A stretch of DNA of 64,000 nt from contig DATJLS010000008.1 in assembly GCA_035509315.1 (NCBI GenBank), positions 1 to 64,000 on the forward strand, read 5' to 3'. This document shows positions 18,303-26,974 of the stretch, in pieces (positions within the stretch are counted from its first letter, which is position 1; every line of letters begins with the position of its first letter). The notes below the pieces were generated by a model. It was not told where the DNA came from, searched no databases, and saw only the letters and a program-made list of their open reading frames with translations. Source of the stretch: JAKAWQ01 sp035509315. Its GTDB lineage: Bacteria; Pseudomonadota; Alphaproteobacteria; Acetobacterales; Acetobacteraceae. A program made the translations under genes and the position numbers.

Positions 18303-19235
18303 GTGCCGGTCCGGCGCACGCCTATGCCGAGGGGCGGAGAAGGCAGAGCGGCAACGGCAAGACGTCGCGCTCGTGGCGATGATGGCGGCTGGTTCAAATA
18401 TGCGATGCTGCTGCCCGCGATCGTGTGGGTGATCGCCTTCACTTTCTTTCCCCTGATCTCGGTACTCCATTTCAGCTTCACGAACTACGTGCTGGGGCAG
18501 GGGATCACCGGCTATGTCGGCTTGCAGAATTACATCAATGTTCTGGAATCCGCAGAGTTCTGGCACAGCATCGCGATCACCGCGATCTATGTCGCGGTGG
18601 CGGTGCCGATTGAGGTCGTTCTGGGCTTCCTGCTCGCATGGCTGGTGAGCCTTGGCGCCTCGGGCAGCCGCGTTTTCCGCGGCATCCTCGCCGCGCCTTT
18701 GTTCACGATGGGCGTCGCCGTCGGCTATCTTGGCGTCACCCTCTATACCGACCAGGGTGGCCCGATCACGCTCGTCCTCGGCCTACTCGGCATCCATATC
18801 CCCTGGTTCTCCACGGGTTGGGGCGGCCTCCTGGGCGCAATTATTCTTGATATATGGCGCTGGACCCCGTTCGTCTTCCTGATCGCTCTCGCTGCGATCG
18901 GCGCGATCCCGGCCACGATCTACGAGGCGGCGCTGCTGGATACGCGAAGCCACTGGCAGATCATGTGGCGGCTCGCGCTCCCGCTCTGCTGGCCGGTGAT
19001 GACCGTCGCGATCCTGCTCAGATTGATCGAGGCACTCAAGGTGTTTGGGCTGCCCTTCGCGCTGACAAGCGGTGGGCCCGGCACCAGCACGCAAGTCTTC
19101 AGCATCGCCGATTACCTGACGACCATTCAGTTCTTCGATTTCGGCAAAGGCTCGGCGATGGGAATCATCTTCTTAATTCTCGTCTCGATCATCATCACCT
19201 TCTTCTTTCGCCAGATGCGTCGGAACATAGAGTGA
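18303..19235 (+). CDS. Sugar ABC transporter permease (UgpA/MalF-like)
   Basis: A 310-residue inner-membrane protein starting at GTG 18303, or at ATG 18324. After a basic, disordered N-terminus there are six hydrophobic segments beginning with YAMLLPAIVWVIAFTFFPL. The EAA loop reads YEAALLDTRSHWQIMWRLAL, where the usual DGA is DTR. That is unusual in the helix that docks the ATPase and may reflect a specialised ATPase. It lies 26 bp after the binding-protein gene. Confidence 0.92.
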   Translation: MPVRRTPMPRGGEGRAATARRRARGDDGGWFKYAMLLPAIVWVIAFTFFPLISVLHFSFTNYVLGQGITGYVGLQNYINVLESAEFWHSIAITAIYVAVAVPIEVVLGFLLAWLVSLGASGSRVFRGILAAPLFTMGVAVGYLGVTLYTDQGGPITLVLGLLGIHIPWFSTGWGGLLGAIILDIWRWTPFVFLIALAAIGAIPATIYEAALLDTRSHWQIMWRLALPLCWPVMTVAILLRLIEALKVFGLPFALTSGGPGTSTQVFSIADYLTTIQFFDFGKGSAMGIIFLILVSIIITFFFRQMRRNIE

Positions 19236-19266
19236 CGCGGGAGACGGGCATGAGGACATTCCCCTC

Positions 19267-20118
19267 ATGAGCAACATTCTTTGGAGCGGGATTTCGCGGC
19301 CGGCACGCCTTCTCGCGTACGTGATCCTGCTGCTCGCGGCCTTCTGGGTGATCTTCCCCGCACTTTGGGCGGTCGTGAACTCGGTCAAGACAGTCGCGGA
19401 CACGTTTCGCGCGGGTGCACTCATTCCCTTTGTCGATTTCAAGCCAACGCTCACCTCCTGGCGCAGCGTGCTCGGCGATCCCGAGGCGCGTCAGGCGCTC
19501 CTCAGCAGCACCATCGTAAGTCTTGGAACGACGATCTTCGTCCTTCTGCTCGGCACGCCGGCGGCCTATTCCTTGGCCCGGTTCTTCCCGCGCCGCTCGC
19601 GGGATATCACGTTATGGTTTCTCTCCCAGCGCGTGCTGCCACCGGCGGTCGTATTGATTCCGTTCTATGTGATGATGGTGGCGCTCCGCCTGATCGATAC
19701 CTGGACCGGGCTGATCTTTTGCTACTCCACATTCAATCTCGCGTTCGGCGTGGTCATCATGCGCGATGTGTTCCGAGACGCGAGCATCGAGATCGAGGAG
19801 GCGGCCAAGGTCGAAGGGGCGACGCATTGGCAGATTTTTCGCCTGATCGCTTTGCCGCTTGCCGTCGACGGGCTGATCGTGTCGGCGGTGATCGTCTTCG
19901 CCTTTACCTGGAACGAGGCGCTGTTCGCATCAGCCCTAACCTCCCAGCATGCGATGACCATGCCGGCCTTCATCCTGGCCTCCCGTTCGACGCGGGGGGT
20001 CGATTTCAACACGGCTTCCGTCAATACCCTGCTCGCGGTCATGCCGCCGGTCATTCTCTCATTCTTCGTTCAGCGATTCCTCGCCCGCGGCCTCTCGTTC
20101 GGCGCCGTCAAGGGATAG
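19267..20118 (+). CDS. Sugar ABC transporter permease (UgpE/MalG-like)
   Basis: A 283-residue inner-membrane permease with about six segments from LLAYVILLLAAFWVIFPALW to the C-terminus. The EAA loop is standard: EEAAKVEGATHWQIFRLIAL. It should pair with the 18303 product to form the translocation path. No ATP-binding subunit follows. The next gene is an FGGY kinase after 25 bp. Confidence 0.93.
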   Translation: MSNILWSGISRPARLLAYVILLLAAFWVIFPALWAVVNSVKTVADTFRAGALIPFVDFKPTLTSWRSVLGDPEARQALLSSTIVSLGTTIFVLLLGTPAAYSLARFFPRRSRDITLWFLSQRVLPPAVVLIPFYVMMVALRLIDTWTGLIFCYSTFNLAFGVVIMRDVFRDASIEIEEAAKVEGATHWQIFRLIALPLAVDGLIVSAVIVFAFTWNEALFASALTSQHAMTMPAFILASRSTRGVDFNTASVNTLLAVMPPVILSFFVQRFLARGLSFGAVKG

Positions 20119-20143
20119 CGGCGGGCACCGGACCGAAGATTGG

Positions 20144-21724
20144 ATGGGGAACGAAGCTCTGCGCGCCGATTGTCTGATCGGCATCGATATCGGAACCCAA
20201 AGCCTGCGCGGCCTGCTGATAGACCGGAGCGCCCGGCTGCGTGTGCTTGCCAGCCGGCCGACGCCGACACTGCGGATGCGCGAAGGTTCCGCCGAACACG
20301 ATCCGGAAGCGCTGTGGCAGGCGACGCTCGCCATCCTCCGCGAGCTCGCGCCCCAGGTTCCGAAGGGGCACGCGGTGGCCGGGATCGCCGCGGCAAGCTT
20401 CGGCGAATCCTGTGTCCTGCTCGATGCGCATGGCCAGGCGCTGGGCAAGGCAATGGCCTGGTTCGACCGGCGGACCGAGAGGGATGCGGCCTGGCTTACC
20501 GAACGGATCGGGCCCGAGCGTCTTTTCGCCCTGACTGGGCTTGCCCCCGATCCCACCTACACACTCTTCAAGCTGCTCTGGGCCCGGCGGACGATGCCGG
20601 ATCGTTTCGGATCGGTACGGAGAATGCTCAATATTGCGGATTGGATCGCCTTCCGCCTCTCCGGCGAGGTGGCAACGGATTTCAGCCTTGCCTCACGTAC
20701 CGCCTGCCTCGATCTTCCCAACCGAATCTGGTCTGCGGCGCTGCTTCGCGAGGTCGGTTTCGACATCGAAATTTTCCCGCCAATCCGTGCGAGTGGCACG
20801 GCGCTCGGTCCCGTTCGCCCGCAGGTGCTGGCCGAGACAGGTCTTCCCGGCTCACCCATCGTGGGTGTTGGCGCTCATGATCATGTTTGCGGTGCATTCT
20901 CGGCCGGTGCTTTGTCGGCCGGCGCCTTGTCGAACGGTGTCGTCCTGGACAGCATGGGCACCGCGGAGGCCATCCTCACCGCCATGCGCCAACCGGTGAT
21001 GTCACCGGATCTCTTGCGGCAGGGCTATGCCCAGGGCGCGGCCGCGCGCGATCGGCCTCTCTTCTATCTCGGCGGAACGATCTATAGCTCGGGCGGCGCG
21101 GTCGAATGGACGCGCCGGCTTTTCGGCCAGGATCTCTCACACCAGGCGTTGATCGGCGAGGCCGAGCTCCTGTCCCCGGGCAGCAACGGAGTCAGTTTTC
21201 TCCCCCATCTCGCTTATGGTGCGCCGCCTCATGCCGATATCACCGCGCGCGGCGCGTTTCTCGGCCTCACGAGTGCCAAGGGGCGGAGCGAGATGTTCCG
21301 GGCGGTGCTGGAGGGCCTGGCCATGGAAGCCCGCAGCGTCGTTGCGGGCATGACCGATCTTGCGGGGCTTGGGGAACCCGAGGCGATCATCGTCATTGGA
21401 GGGAACACCAGGAACCGGCTGCTCCTCGAGATCAAGGCCAGCACCTACGGACGGCCGATGACGGTCATTGCCGAGCCGGAGGCAACCGCGCTCGGCGCTG
21501 CGCTCCTGGGCGGCATCGCTGCCGGACTCTGGCCGGATCTTCGCCGAGCGCTCGCCGAAATCGAGCGAGAGACATTCGTGGTCGATCCGTGTCCGGACTG
21601 GATTCCGATCTATGACGAATACTTCAACACCGTGCATGCGCGGCTTTATGCGGCGTTGCAGCTCATCCACGCGCAGCTCGCGAAATATGAGGTCCCGGCT
21701 TTGCCCTCCTCTTCTCCAACGTGA
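20144..21724 (+). CDS. FGGY-family carbohydrate kinase
   Basis: A 526-residue sugar kinase. GIDIGTQSLRGLLID is the first phosphate loop, GIAAASFGESCVLLD and AMAWFDRRTERDA lie at the sugar site, SMGTAEAIL and IIVIGGNTRNRLLLEIKA lie in the second domain. It resembles fuculokinase or L-xylulose kinase-like members rather than glycerol kinase, and the substrate is not clear. A short tandem repeat, SAGALSAGALSNG at about residue 255, comes from near-perfect DNA repetition and may be a recent slip. It is the last gene of the transporter unit and ends 5 bp before the convergent cobS stop. Confidence 0.85.
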   Translation: MGNEALRADCLIGIDIGTQSLRGLLIDRSARLRVLASRPTPTLRMREGSAEHDPEALWQATLAILRELAPQVPKGHAVAGIAAASFGESCVLLDAHGQALGKAMAWFDRRTERDAAWLTERIGPERLFALTGLAPDPTYTLFKLLWARRTMPDRFGSVRRMLNIADWIAFRLSGEVATDFSLASRTACLDLPNRIWSAALLREVGFDIEIFPPIRASGTALGPVRPQVLAETGLPGSPIVGVGAHDHVCGAFSAGALSAGALSNGVVLDSMGTAEAILTAMRQPVMSPDLLRQGYAQGAAARDRPLFYLGGTIYSSGGAVEWTRRLFGQDLSHQALIGEAELLSPGSNGVSFLPHLAYGAPPHADITARGAFLGLTSAKGRSEMFRAVLEGLAMEARSVVAGMTDLAGLGEPEAIIVIGGNTRNRLLLEIKASTYGRPMTVIAEPEATALGAALLGGIAAGLWPDLRRALAEIERETFVVDPCPDWIPIYDEYFNTVHARLYAALQLIHAQLAKYEVPALPSSSPT

Positions 21725-21729
21725 GCGGG

Positions 21730-22509
21730 TCAATGGCCCGCCTTCATGATGGCCATCATCCCGATCGCAACACACTCCGCGACCAGAGAGACCGCACCGA
21801 GCACATCGCCCGTATATCCGCCGATCTGACGCCAGGCGATCCAGGAAAGCACGACTGCCACAATCACCGCGCCGACCATCGCGCGAAGCGCGGCGCCGAG
21901 AGGCATCAACACCAGGGCAAGGAAGGCCGCGATGGCCAAAGCTGCGACGGCGCGGGATCGCCGCATTGCGCGCAGCCCAACAGCGAGACCATCCGAACGC
22001 GCCGGCACGAGAAGAAGCAGCGGCACCACCACGGCGGCACGGCCCAAGGAAGCGGCAGTCACCAAGGCCGGCAGCACACGCAATGGCCGCCCCAGCGCAG
22101 CGATCGCCGCACCACGCGCCGCCAGCGACAAGATCAATGCGATTGCCCCGAAGCTGCCGATATGGCTGTCGCGCATGATTTCGAGCTTGCGCTCCCGGGT
22201 TCGCCCGCCGCCGAACCCGTCGGCCGTGTCCGCAAGCCCATCCTCATGAAGCGCGCCGGTCACCACCACCATGACGGTCAGCGCCCAAACGGAAGCGACG
22301 ACCGGCGGCATCCCGGCCCAGGCGCAGGCTGCATAGGCGGCTCCGCCCACAACGCCAACCACCGCGCCGATCAGCGGGAATGCCCAGACAGTCCGGTCGA
22401 TTGTCACTGGCGGATGGCCAGCGAGCAACCACGCCAGATTCAGCCGCGTCAGCAGCACGAAGGCGCCCGCCAGCTCTAGAGCGGGACGTGTTCGCTCGCG
22501 CTCACCCAT
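21730..22509 (-). CDS. cobS: Adenosylcobinamide-GDP ribazoletransferase (cobalamin 5'-phosphate synthase)
   Basis: A 259-residue inner-membrane protein that joins GDP-cobinamide to alpha-ribazole in the last step of cobalamin assembly. HEDGLADTADGFGGGRTRERKLEIM is the conserved Asp-rich metal/GDP motif, here at about residues 90-113, and the rest is hydrophobic helices. The ATG at 22509 lies inside the palindromic repeat 22475-22580, so the first residues MGERERTRPAL are encoded by the repeat. A later start near LLTRLNLAW is possible. It is the last gene of cobA-cobB-cobT-cobS. Name as in Salmonella, not the chelatase CobS. Confidence 0.93.
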   Translation of the reverse strand: MGERERTRPALELAGAFVLLTRLNLAWLLAGHPPVTIDRTVWAFPLIGAVVGVVGGAAYAACAWAGMPPVVASVWALTVMVVVTGALHEDGLADTADGFGGGRTRERKLEIMRDSHIGSFGAIALILSLAARGAAIAALGRPLRVLPALVTAASLGRAAVVVPLLLLVPARSDGLAVGLRAMRRSRAVAALAIAAFLALVLMPLGAALRAMVGAVIVAVVLSWIAWRQIGGYTGDVLGAVSLVAECVAIGMMAIMKAGH

Positions 22510-22580
22510 CCCGCTCTACCCATTTGTTTTCTCGCGTGATTCAGACCTCCGGTTAGGCCACCTCCGGTCATCACGCTCTA
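22475..22580. repeat. Two-hairpin palindromic repeat, long form, overlapping the cobS start
   Basis: TCTAGAGCGGGACG at 22475 pairs with CATCCCGCTCTA near 22518. It is followed by CCATTTGTTTTCTCGCGTGA and a second GCGTGAT/ATCACGC hairpin ending in CGCTCTA at 22580. It closely matches the unit at 14771-14876. It fills most of the 85-bp cobT-cobS gap and extends into cobS. Confidence 0.85.
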
Positions 22581-22594
22581 GGAGCAACGTCATA

Positions 22595-23617
22595 TCAATC
22601 GCGATCGCGCACGCCGGCCGCGGCAAAGGTTGCCATACCGGCATGGCAGGCGATGGCGGCATGCAAAACCGGGATCGCGACCGCGGCCCCCGAAGCCTCG
22701 CCGAGCCTCATGCCGAGATCGAGAAGCGGCTGCTGTCCCAGCGCGGTCGCCAATGCGCGATGCCCGGTCTCGGCCGAGCAATGGGCGATGCGGGCATGAT
22801 CGAGCGCCCTCGGCGCAATCCGCGCCAGCGGCGCTGCCGCGGCGGTGGAGACAAAGCCGTCCAGCAGCACCGGCGTGCGATGAAGTCGCGCTGCCAGCAC
22901 CGCGCCCATGATGGCGGCCAGTTCGCGGCCGCCGAGCGCCATCGCCACTTGCAGCGGGTCAAGCAGCACGTCCTTGTGGCGTGCCAGGGCCGCATCAATC
23001 ACCGCCTGCTTGCGAGAGAGCCCGACATCATCCAGCCCGGTGCCACGGCCGGCCCAGCGCTGCCCGCCGCCGCCAAACAGCGCCGCTGCCACGGCCGCGG
23101 CCGCGGTCGTATTGCCGATACCCATCTCCCCAAGCGCGAGCAGGTCGGTGCCCGGCGCCACGGCCGCGAACCCTGTGTCGATCGCAGCCAGGAACTCGGC
23201 CTCCTCCATCGCCGGCGCTTCGACCAGATCGCACGTGGGTGTCTCGAGGCTGAGCGGGATCACCCGCAGTTTCGCGCCCGCAACCTTTGCCAGCTGATTG
23301 ATGGCCGCGCCCCCGGTGGTGAAGTTCGCAACCATCTGTGTCGTCACTTCGGGCGGATAGGGTGAGACGCCACGGGCCACCACGCCGTGATTGCCCGCGA
23401 AGATCAGCACCTCCACCCGCTCCAGCACAGGCATTTCCCGTCCCTGCCAGCACGCCAGCCAGGCCGCCAGCTCCTCAAGCCGGCCCAGGCTGCCGGGCGG
23501 CTTCGTCAAGATGCGCTGGCGCGCACGCACCACCTCCGTGGCGTGTTCATCGCCATCCGGCAAGGTGCGGCAGGCTTCACGAACGGCTTCGACGGTTGCG
23601 AAACGGGTTTTCGACAT
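22595..23617 (-). CDS. cobT: Nicotinate-nucleotide:dimethylbenzimidazole phosphoribosyltransferase
   Basis: A 340-residue enzyme that makes alpha-ribazole 5'-phosphate, the lower ligand of cobalamin. TKPPGSLGRLEELAAWLA, VLIFAGNHGVVARGVSPYP, GEMGIGNTTAAAAVAAAL and RLGEASGAAVAI are typical; the glutamate in the last motif matches the catalytic base of CobT. The ATG at 23617 overlaps the cobB stop as TGATG, so translation is coupled. The same enzyme is called CobU in Pseudomonas denitrificans nomenclature. Confidence 0.96.
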   Translation of the reverse strand: MSKTRFATVEAVREACRTLPDGDEHATEVVRARQRILTKPPGSLGRLEELAAWLACWQGREMPVLERVEVLIFAGNHGVVARGVSPYPPEVTTQMVANFTTGGAAINQLAKVAGAKLRVIPLSLETPTCDLVEAPAMEEAEFLAAIDTGFAAVAPGTDLLALGEMGIGNTTAAAAVAAALFGGGGQRWAGRGTGLDDVGLSRKQAVIDAALARHKDVLLDPLQVAMALGGRELAAIMGAVLAARLHRTPVLLDGFVSTAAAAPLARIAPRALDHARIAHCSAETGHRALATALGQQPLLDLGMRLGEASGAAVAIPVLHAAIACHAGMATFAAAGVRDRD

Positions 23618-24942
23618 CAGGCGCTGCTCTTGGCTGGAACGGAAGCGATGGCGTGGAAGAACGAGCCGCTGACACGTCCTCGTCTTGCACCTTCGGTGCC
23701 GAGATCCTGCCCCAATGCATAGGAAAGCCGCCACAAGGGGGCGTCGGCGCCGGGATCGCTGATGGCGGCATAGTGGAATTCGTGGCCGCGCAGGACCGTG
23801 CCCGCGGATCCGATCGCGGCATCTTCGAGCAGGGTCGCTTCCCGATAGCCGAGATGCAGCCTGCGTTTTGCAAAGCTGGTCGCGTGGCTGAGCAGCCCCA
23901 GCATCCTGTGCGCCGCGCCTTCGGCATCCTCCAGCATCATCCCCAGAACCATGTGGCCGCCGCATTCGCCGTGCACGCTTCGGCTCGCGGCGAAGCGGAG
24001 CATGCCGGCACGGAAACGACCGGCCTCGGCAAGCCGCCCCGCATGCAGCTCGGGATAGCCGCCGGGCAGCCAGCATGCGTCGCAATCCTCGGGCGGCGGC
24101 TCATCGGCGAGCGGCGAGAAGGGAATGATTTCAGCACCGGCCGCGCGCCAGCCAGCCAGCACATGAGGATAGAGAAAGCTGAAGGCGGCATCCTGCGCCA
24201 GCGCGATGCGCTGTCCCGGCGGGCGCAGCATGGCAGCGGAGGCACCGGCCACCGAGAATGGAGCCGCCATGGCGAGGATCCCGTCGAGATCGAGCATGCT
24301 TTCCGCCAGATCGGCCAGTCGCGCCAGAAATTCGCCAAGACCGTGCTGCTCCCGCGCCTGAACCAGGCCGAGATGCCGCCCGGGCAGGGCAATCGTTGCG
24401 TCCCGTCTCACGCTGCCCAGAAGCGGCAGCTTCAGCACCCCGAGTGCCTGACCGATGCCGTCACGATGCCGATCGCTGCCGACACGGTTGAGCACGACGC
24501 CGGCAATCCGCACCGCCGGGTTATGAAACAGAAAGCCGCGCGCCACTGCCGCCGCGCTCTGCCCCTGACCCGACACGTCCAGCACCAGCAGCACCGGCAG
24601 ATGGTAGCGGGCGGCAAGATCGGAAGCCGCGCCGGTTCGCCCCGCTTCCTCGCCCACGCCGTCGAACAGGCCCATGGCCGATTCGATCAGGACGATCTCC
24701 GCGGCCTTGGTCAGCTCGGCAGCCACGGCATCGAGCTGCTCCGGCGCCATCGCCCAGCTATCCAGGTTAAAAGAGGGAAAGCCGCTCGCGGCTTCATGAA
24801 AGGCCGGATCGATGTAATCGGGCCCGGACTTGCCGGCGCGCACGGCGATGCCGCGCTGCCGCAGCGCCGCCAGGATTGCGAGTGTCACGGTCGTCTTGCC
24901 GGCAGCCGAGCGGGGGGCGGCAATGATCAGCCCGGCGGCCAC
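23617..24942 (-). CDS. cobB: Cobyrinate / hydrogenobyrinate a,c-diamide synthase
   Basis: A 441-residue glutamine-dependent amidotransferase acting on the a and c side chains of the corrin ring. The start is GTG at 24942 behind a strong AGGAGG, and it overlaps the cobA end by 16 bp. IIAAPRSAAGKTTVTLAILA is the ATP loop, GKSGPDYIDPAFH is diagnostic of CbiA/CobB, and HGECGGHMVLG carries the GATase cysteine. CobB precedes cobalt insertion by CobN in the aerobic route. Confidence 0.95.
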   Translation of the reverse strand: MAAGLIIAAPRSAAGKTTVTLAILAALRQRGIAVRAGKSGPDYIDPAFHEAASGFPSFNLDSWAMAPEQLDAVAAELTKAAEIVLIESAMGLFDGVGEEAGRTGAASDLAARYHLPVLLVLDVSGQGQSAAAVARGFLFHNPAVRIAGVVLNRVGSDRHRDGIGQALGVLKLPLLGSVRRDATIALPGRHLGLVQAREQHGLGEFLARLADLAESMLDLDGILAMAAPFSVAGASAAMLRPPGQRIALAQDAAFSFLYPHVLAGWRAAGAEIIPFSPLADEPPPEDCDACWLPGGYPELHAGRLAEAGRFRAGMLRFAASRSVHGECGGHMVLGMMLEDAEGAAHRMLGLLSHATSFAKRRLHLGYREATLLEDAAIGSAGTVLRGHEFHYAAISDPGADAPLWRLSYALGQDLGTEGARRGRVSGSFFHAIASVPAKSSA

Positions 24943-25763
24943 GGTGGGGCCTCCTTGCCAAGCTGGGGCAGCAGGGCCAGCAATTTCGCGCGCATCCGCA
25001 CGATCTCGCCGATCGCCACGATCGCCGGCGCACTGATGCCGCACCGCGCGATGTCATCGGGGAGCCTGGCGAGCGTGGACACCACGACACGCTCCTCCAG
25101 CATTGTCGCCGAGCCGATCACCGCCGCGGCGGTATCGGGCGGCAGCCCTCCCGCCAGCAAGGCCTCGGTGATCGCTGGCAAACGGGCGATCGCCATGTAA
25201 AGAACGATCGGCTGGCCGAGCCGCGCGATCTGTGCCCAATCGAGATCATGGTCGTTGTTCCCGTCGGTGATGCCGTGGCCGGTCGCGAGCAGGATCGCCC
25301 TATTGATGCCGCGGACCGTGGCCGGCATGAGCCCCATGGTCAGGCTCGCGAGTCCGGAAGTGATTCCCGGGATCACCCGGAAAGGAATGCCTTCTTCCGC
25401 GAGCGCAAGAGCCTCCTCCGCGCCGCGTCCGAACACATAGGGGTCGCCGCCCTTCAGCCGCAGCACGCGCGCCCCCTCGCGGGCGAGGCCCACGAGCTGC
25501 GCCGTAATGTCACCCTGGTGGGTGGAGGGCTGGCCGCCGCGCTTGCCGGCAAAGATTCGCCTGGCATCGGGCCGCGCCAACGCCAATACGCGCGGATCGA
25601 CCAGCGAGTCGTGCAGGACAATTTCGGCCTGGTCGAGCCCAGCCAGGGCATGCAGCGTCAGAAGCGCCGGGTCGCCAGGACCGGCCCCTGCCAGCCAGAC
25701 CTCGCCCGGACGAAGCTCAGGCACGCCGCGCAAGGCCGCATCGAGCGCCGAGGCCAAGCTCAT
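24927..25763 (-). CDS. cobA: Uroporphyrinogen-III C-methyltransferase
   Basis: A 278-residue SAM-dependent methyltransferase that makes precorrin-2, the branch point to siroheme and cobalamin. The start is the ATG at 25763. GAGPGDPALLTLHAL, DSLVDPRVLALA, GKRGGQPSTHQGDI, RLKGGDPYVFGRG and PGITSGLA are the family motifs in the usual order. It lacks the CysG N-terminal oxidase/ferrochelatase domain, so it is the stand-alone type. Only 17 bp separate it from the divergent cbiD start. Confidence 0.96.
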   Translation of the reverse strand: MSLASALDAALRGVPELRPGEVWLAGAGPGDPALLTLHALAGLDQAEIVLHDSLVDPRVLALARPDARRIFAGKRGGQPSTHQGDITAQLVGLAREGARVLRLKGGDPYVFGRGAEEALALAEEGIPFRVIPGITSGLASLTMGLMPATVRGINRAILLATGHGITDGNNDHDLDWAQIARLGQPIVLYMAIARLPAITEALLAGGLPPDTAAAVIGSATMLEERVVVSTLARLPDDIARCGISAPAIVAIGEIVRMRAKLLALLPQLGKEAPPWPPG

Positions 25764-25780
25764 GCACGCCGTCCGCCGCG

Positions 25781-26974
25781 ATGACAAGCGTGCATCGGGC
25801 CGATATATCCCGCGCAGTGCAGCAGAGACGGCCACTGCGCCGGGGCTGGACCACCGGCACATGCGCGACCGCAGCCGCCAAGGCGGCGGCGACGGCGCTC
25901 TTCGGCGATGCATTTCCCGATCCGGTCGAGATCGCGCTTCCGAACGGCCTGCGCGTCTCCTTTGCCTTGGCCGAGACTTCGCAGAGCACGGGCATCGCCA
26001 CTGCCGGCGTAGTCAAGGATGCCGGCGATGATCCGGACGTCACCCATGGTGTCCTGGTCCGCGCCGCCGTTGCCGCGGGGCTGCCTGGCTCGGGCGTGAT
26101 CTTTCGCGCGGGCCCGGGCGTCGGCACCATCACACGCCCCGGCCTGCCGTTGCCGCCGGGCGAGCCAGCGATCAACCCCGCGCCACGGCAGATGATCCGC
26201 GCTGCGGTCGCCGAGGTCGCCGCGGCGCACGGCCTCGCCCCCGACGTCCTCGTGGAGATCTCGATTCCGGGGGGCGAAGAGCTCGCACGTCAGACGCTCA
26301 ATCCACGCCTCGGGATCGTCGGCGGACTTTCGATCCTGGGCACCACCGGCGTCGTGATCCCCTATTCCTGTGCCGCCTGGATCGACAGCATTCATCGCGG
26401 AATCGATGTCGCGCGCGCGAGCGGTGTTGCGCATATCGCCGGCGCCACCGGCCGCACTTCCGAAGACGCCGTTCGGGCGCTGCATGCATTGCCCGAGATC
26501 GCGCTGATCGAGATGGGTGATTTCGTGGGCGGTATGCTGAAATATCTGCGCCGTCATCCGCTGCCGCGCGTCACCATCGCCGGCGGCATCGCCAAGATGA
26601 CGAAGCTCGCGCAGGGACGGCTCGATCTTCATTCCAAGCGTGGCGAGGTCGATCTCGCGGCGCTTGCGGCGCTCGCGCGCGCTCATGGTGCGAGCGAGGT
26701 CACCGAGGCCCGAATCGCCATCTCGAACACCGTTGCCGAGGCTTTCGCCGCCACTGCAAATCTCGCCCCAAATCTCGCCCCCAATCTCACCCTGGGCGAT
26801 GCGGTGGCACAGGATGCCTGGGAAGTCGCGGCCGCAATTCTGCGGCCGGCGCCGATCGCTCTCGAAATCGCGGTATTCGATCGCGCTGGCCAATTGGTTG
26901 GCCGCGCCCGCTTCGCCCCGGTTGGCCTCGACGGTCATGAAGACGCACGGGCGGGACGAAAGCGGCGATCGTAG
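25781..26974 (+). CDS. cbiD: Cobalt-precorrin-5B C1-methyltransferase-type protein
   Basis: A 397-residue CbiD. RRGWTTGTCATAAAKAAATAL and PGVGTITRPGLPLPPGEPAIN are hallmark motifs, and ISNTVAEAF lies near the end. It methylates C1 of the corrin ring. This is the only C1 methylase visible, as cobF is absent, so it probably stands in for CobF in an otherwise aerobic pathway (inference). The gene is on the plus strand inside minus-strand neighbours and overlaps the cobM 3' end by 40 bp. A short NLAPNLAPNL tandem at about residue 328 reflects repeated codons. A later start at GTG 25790 is possible. Confidence 0.93.
   Translation: MTSVHRADISRAVQQRRPLRRGWTTGTCATAAAKAAATALFGDAFPDPVEIALPNGLRVSFALAETSQSTGIATAGVVKDAGDDPDVTHGVLVRAAVAAGLPGSGVIFRAGPGVGTITRPGLPLPPGEPAINPAPRQMIRAAVAEVAAAHGLAPDVLVEISIPGGEELARQTLNPRLGIVGGLSILGTTGVVIPYSCAAWIDSIHRGIDVARASGVAHIAGATGRTSEDAVRALHALPEIALIEMGDFVGGMLKYLRRHPLPRVTIAGGIAKMTKLAQGRLDLHSKRGEVDLAALAALARAHGASEVTEARIAISNTVAEAFAATANLAPNLAPNLTLGDAVAQDAWEVAAAILRPAPIALEIAVFDRAGQLVGRARFAPVGLDGHEDARAGRKRRS

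Noticed and set aside
23338..25200. A rightward open frame of 620 codons opposite cobT, cobB and cobA
   Set aside because: It lies entirely on the opposite strand of three confident cobalamin genes and shows no protein family pattern.
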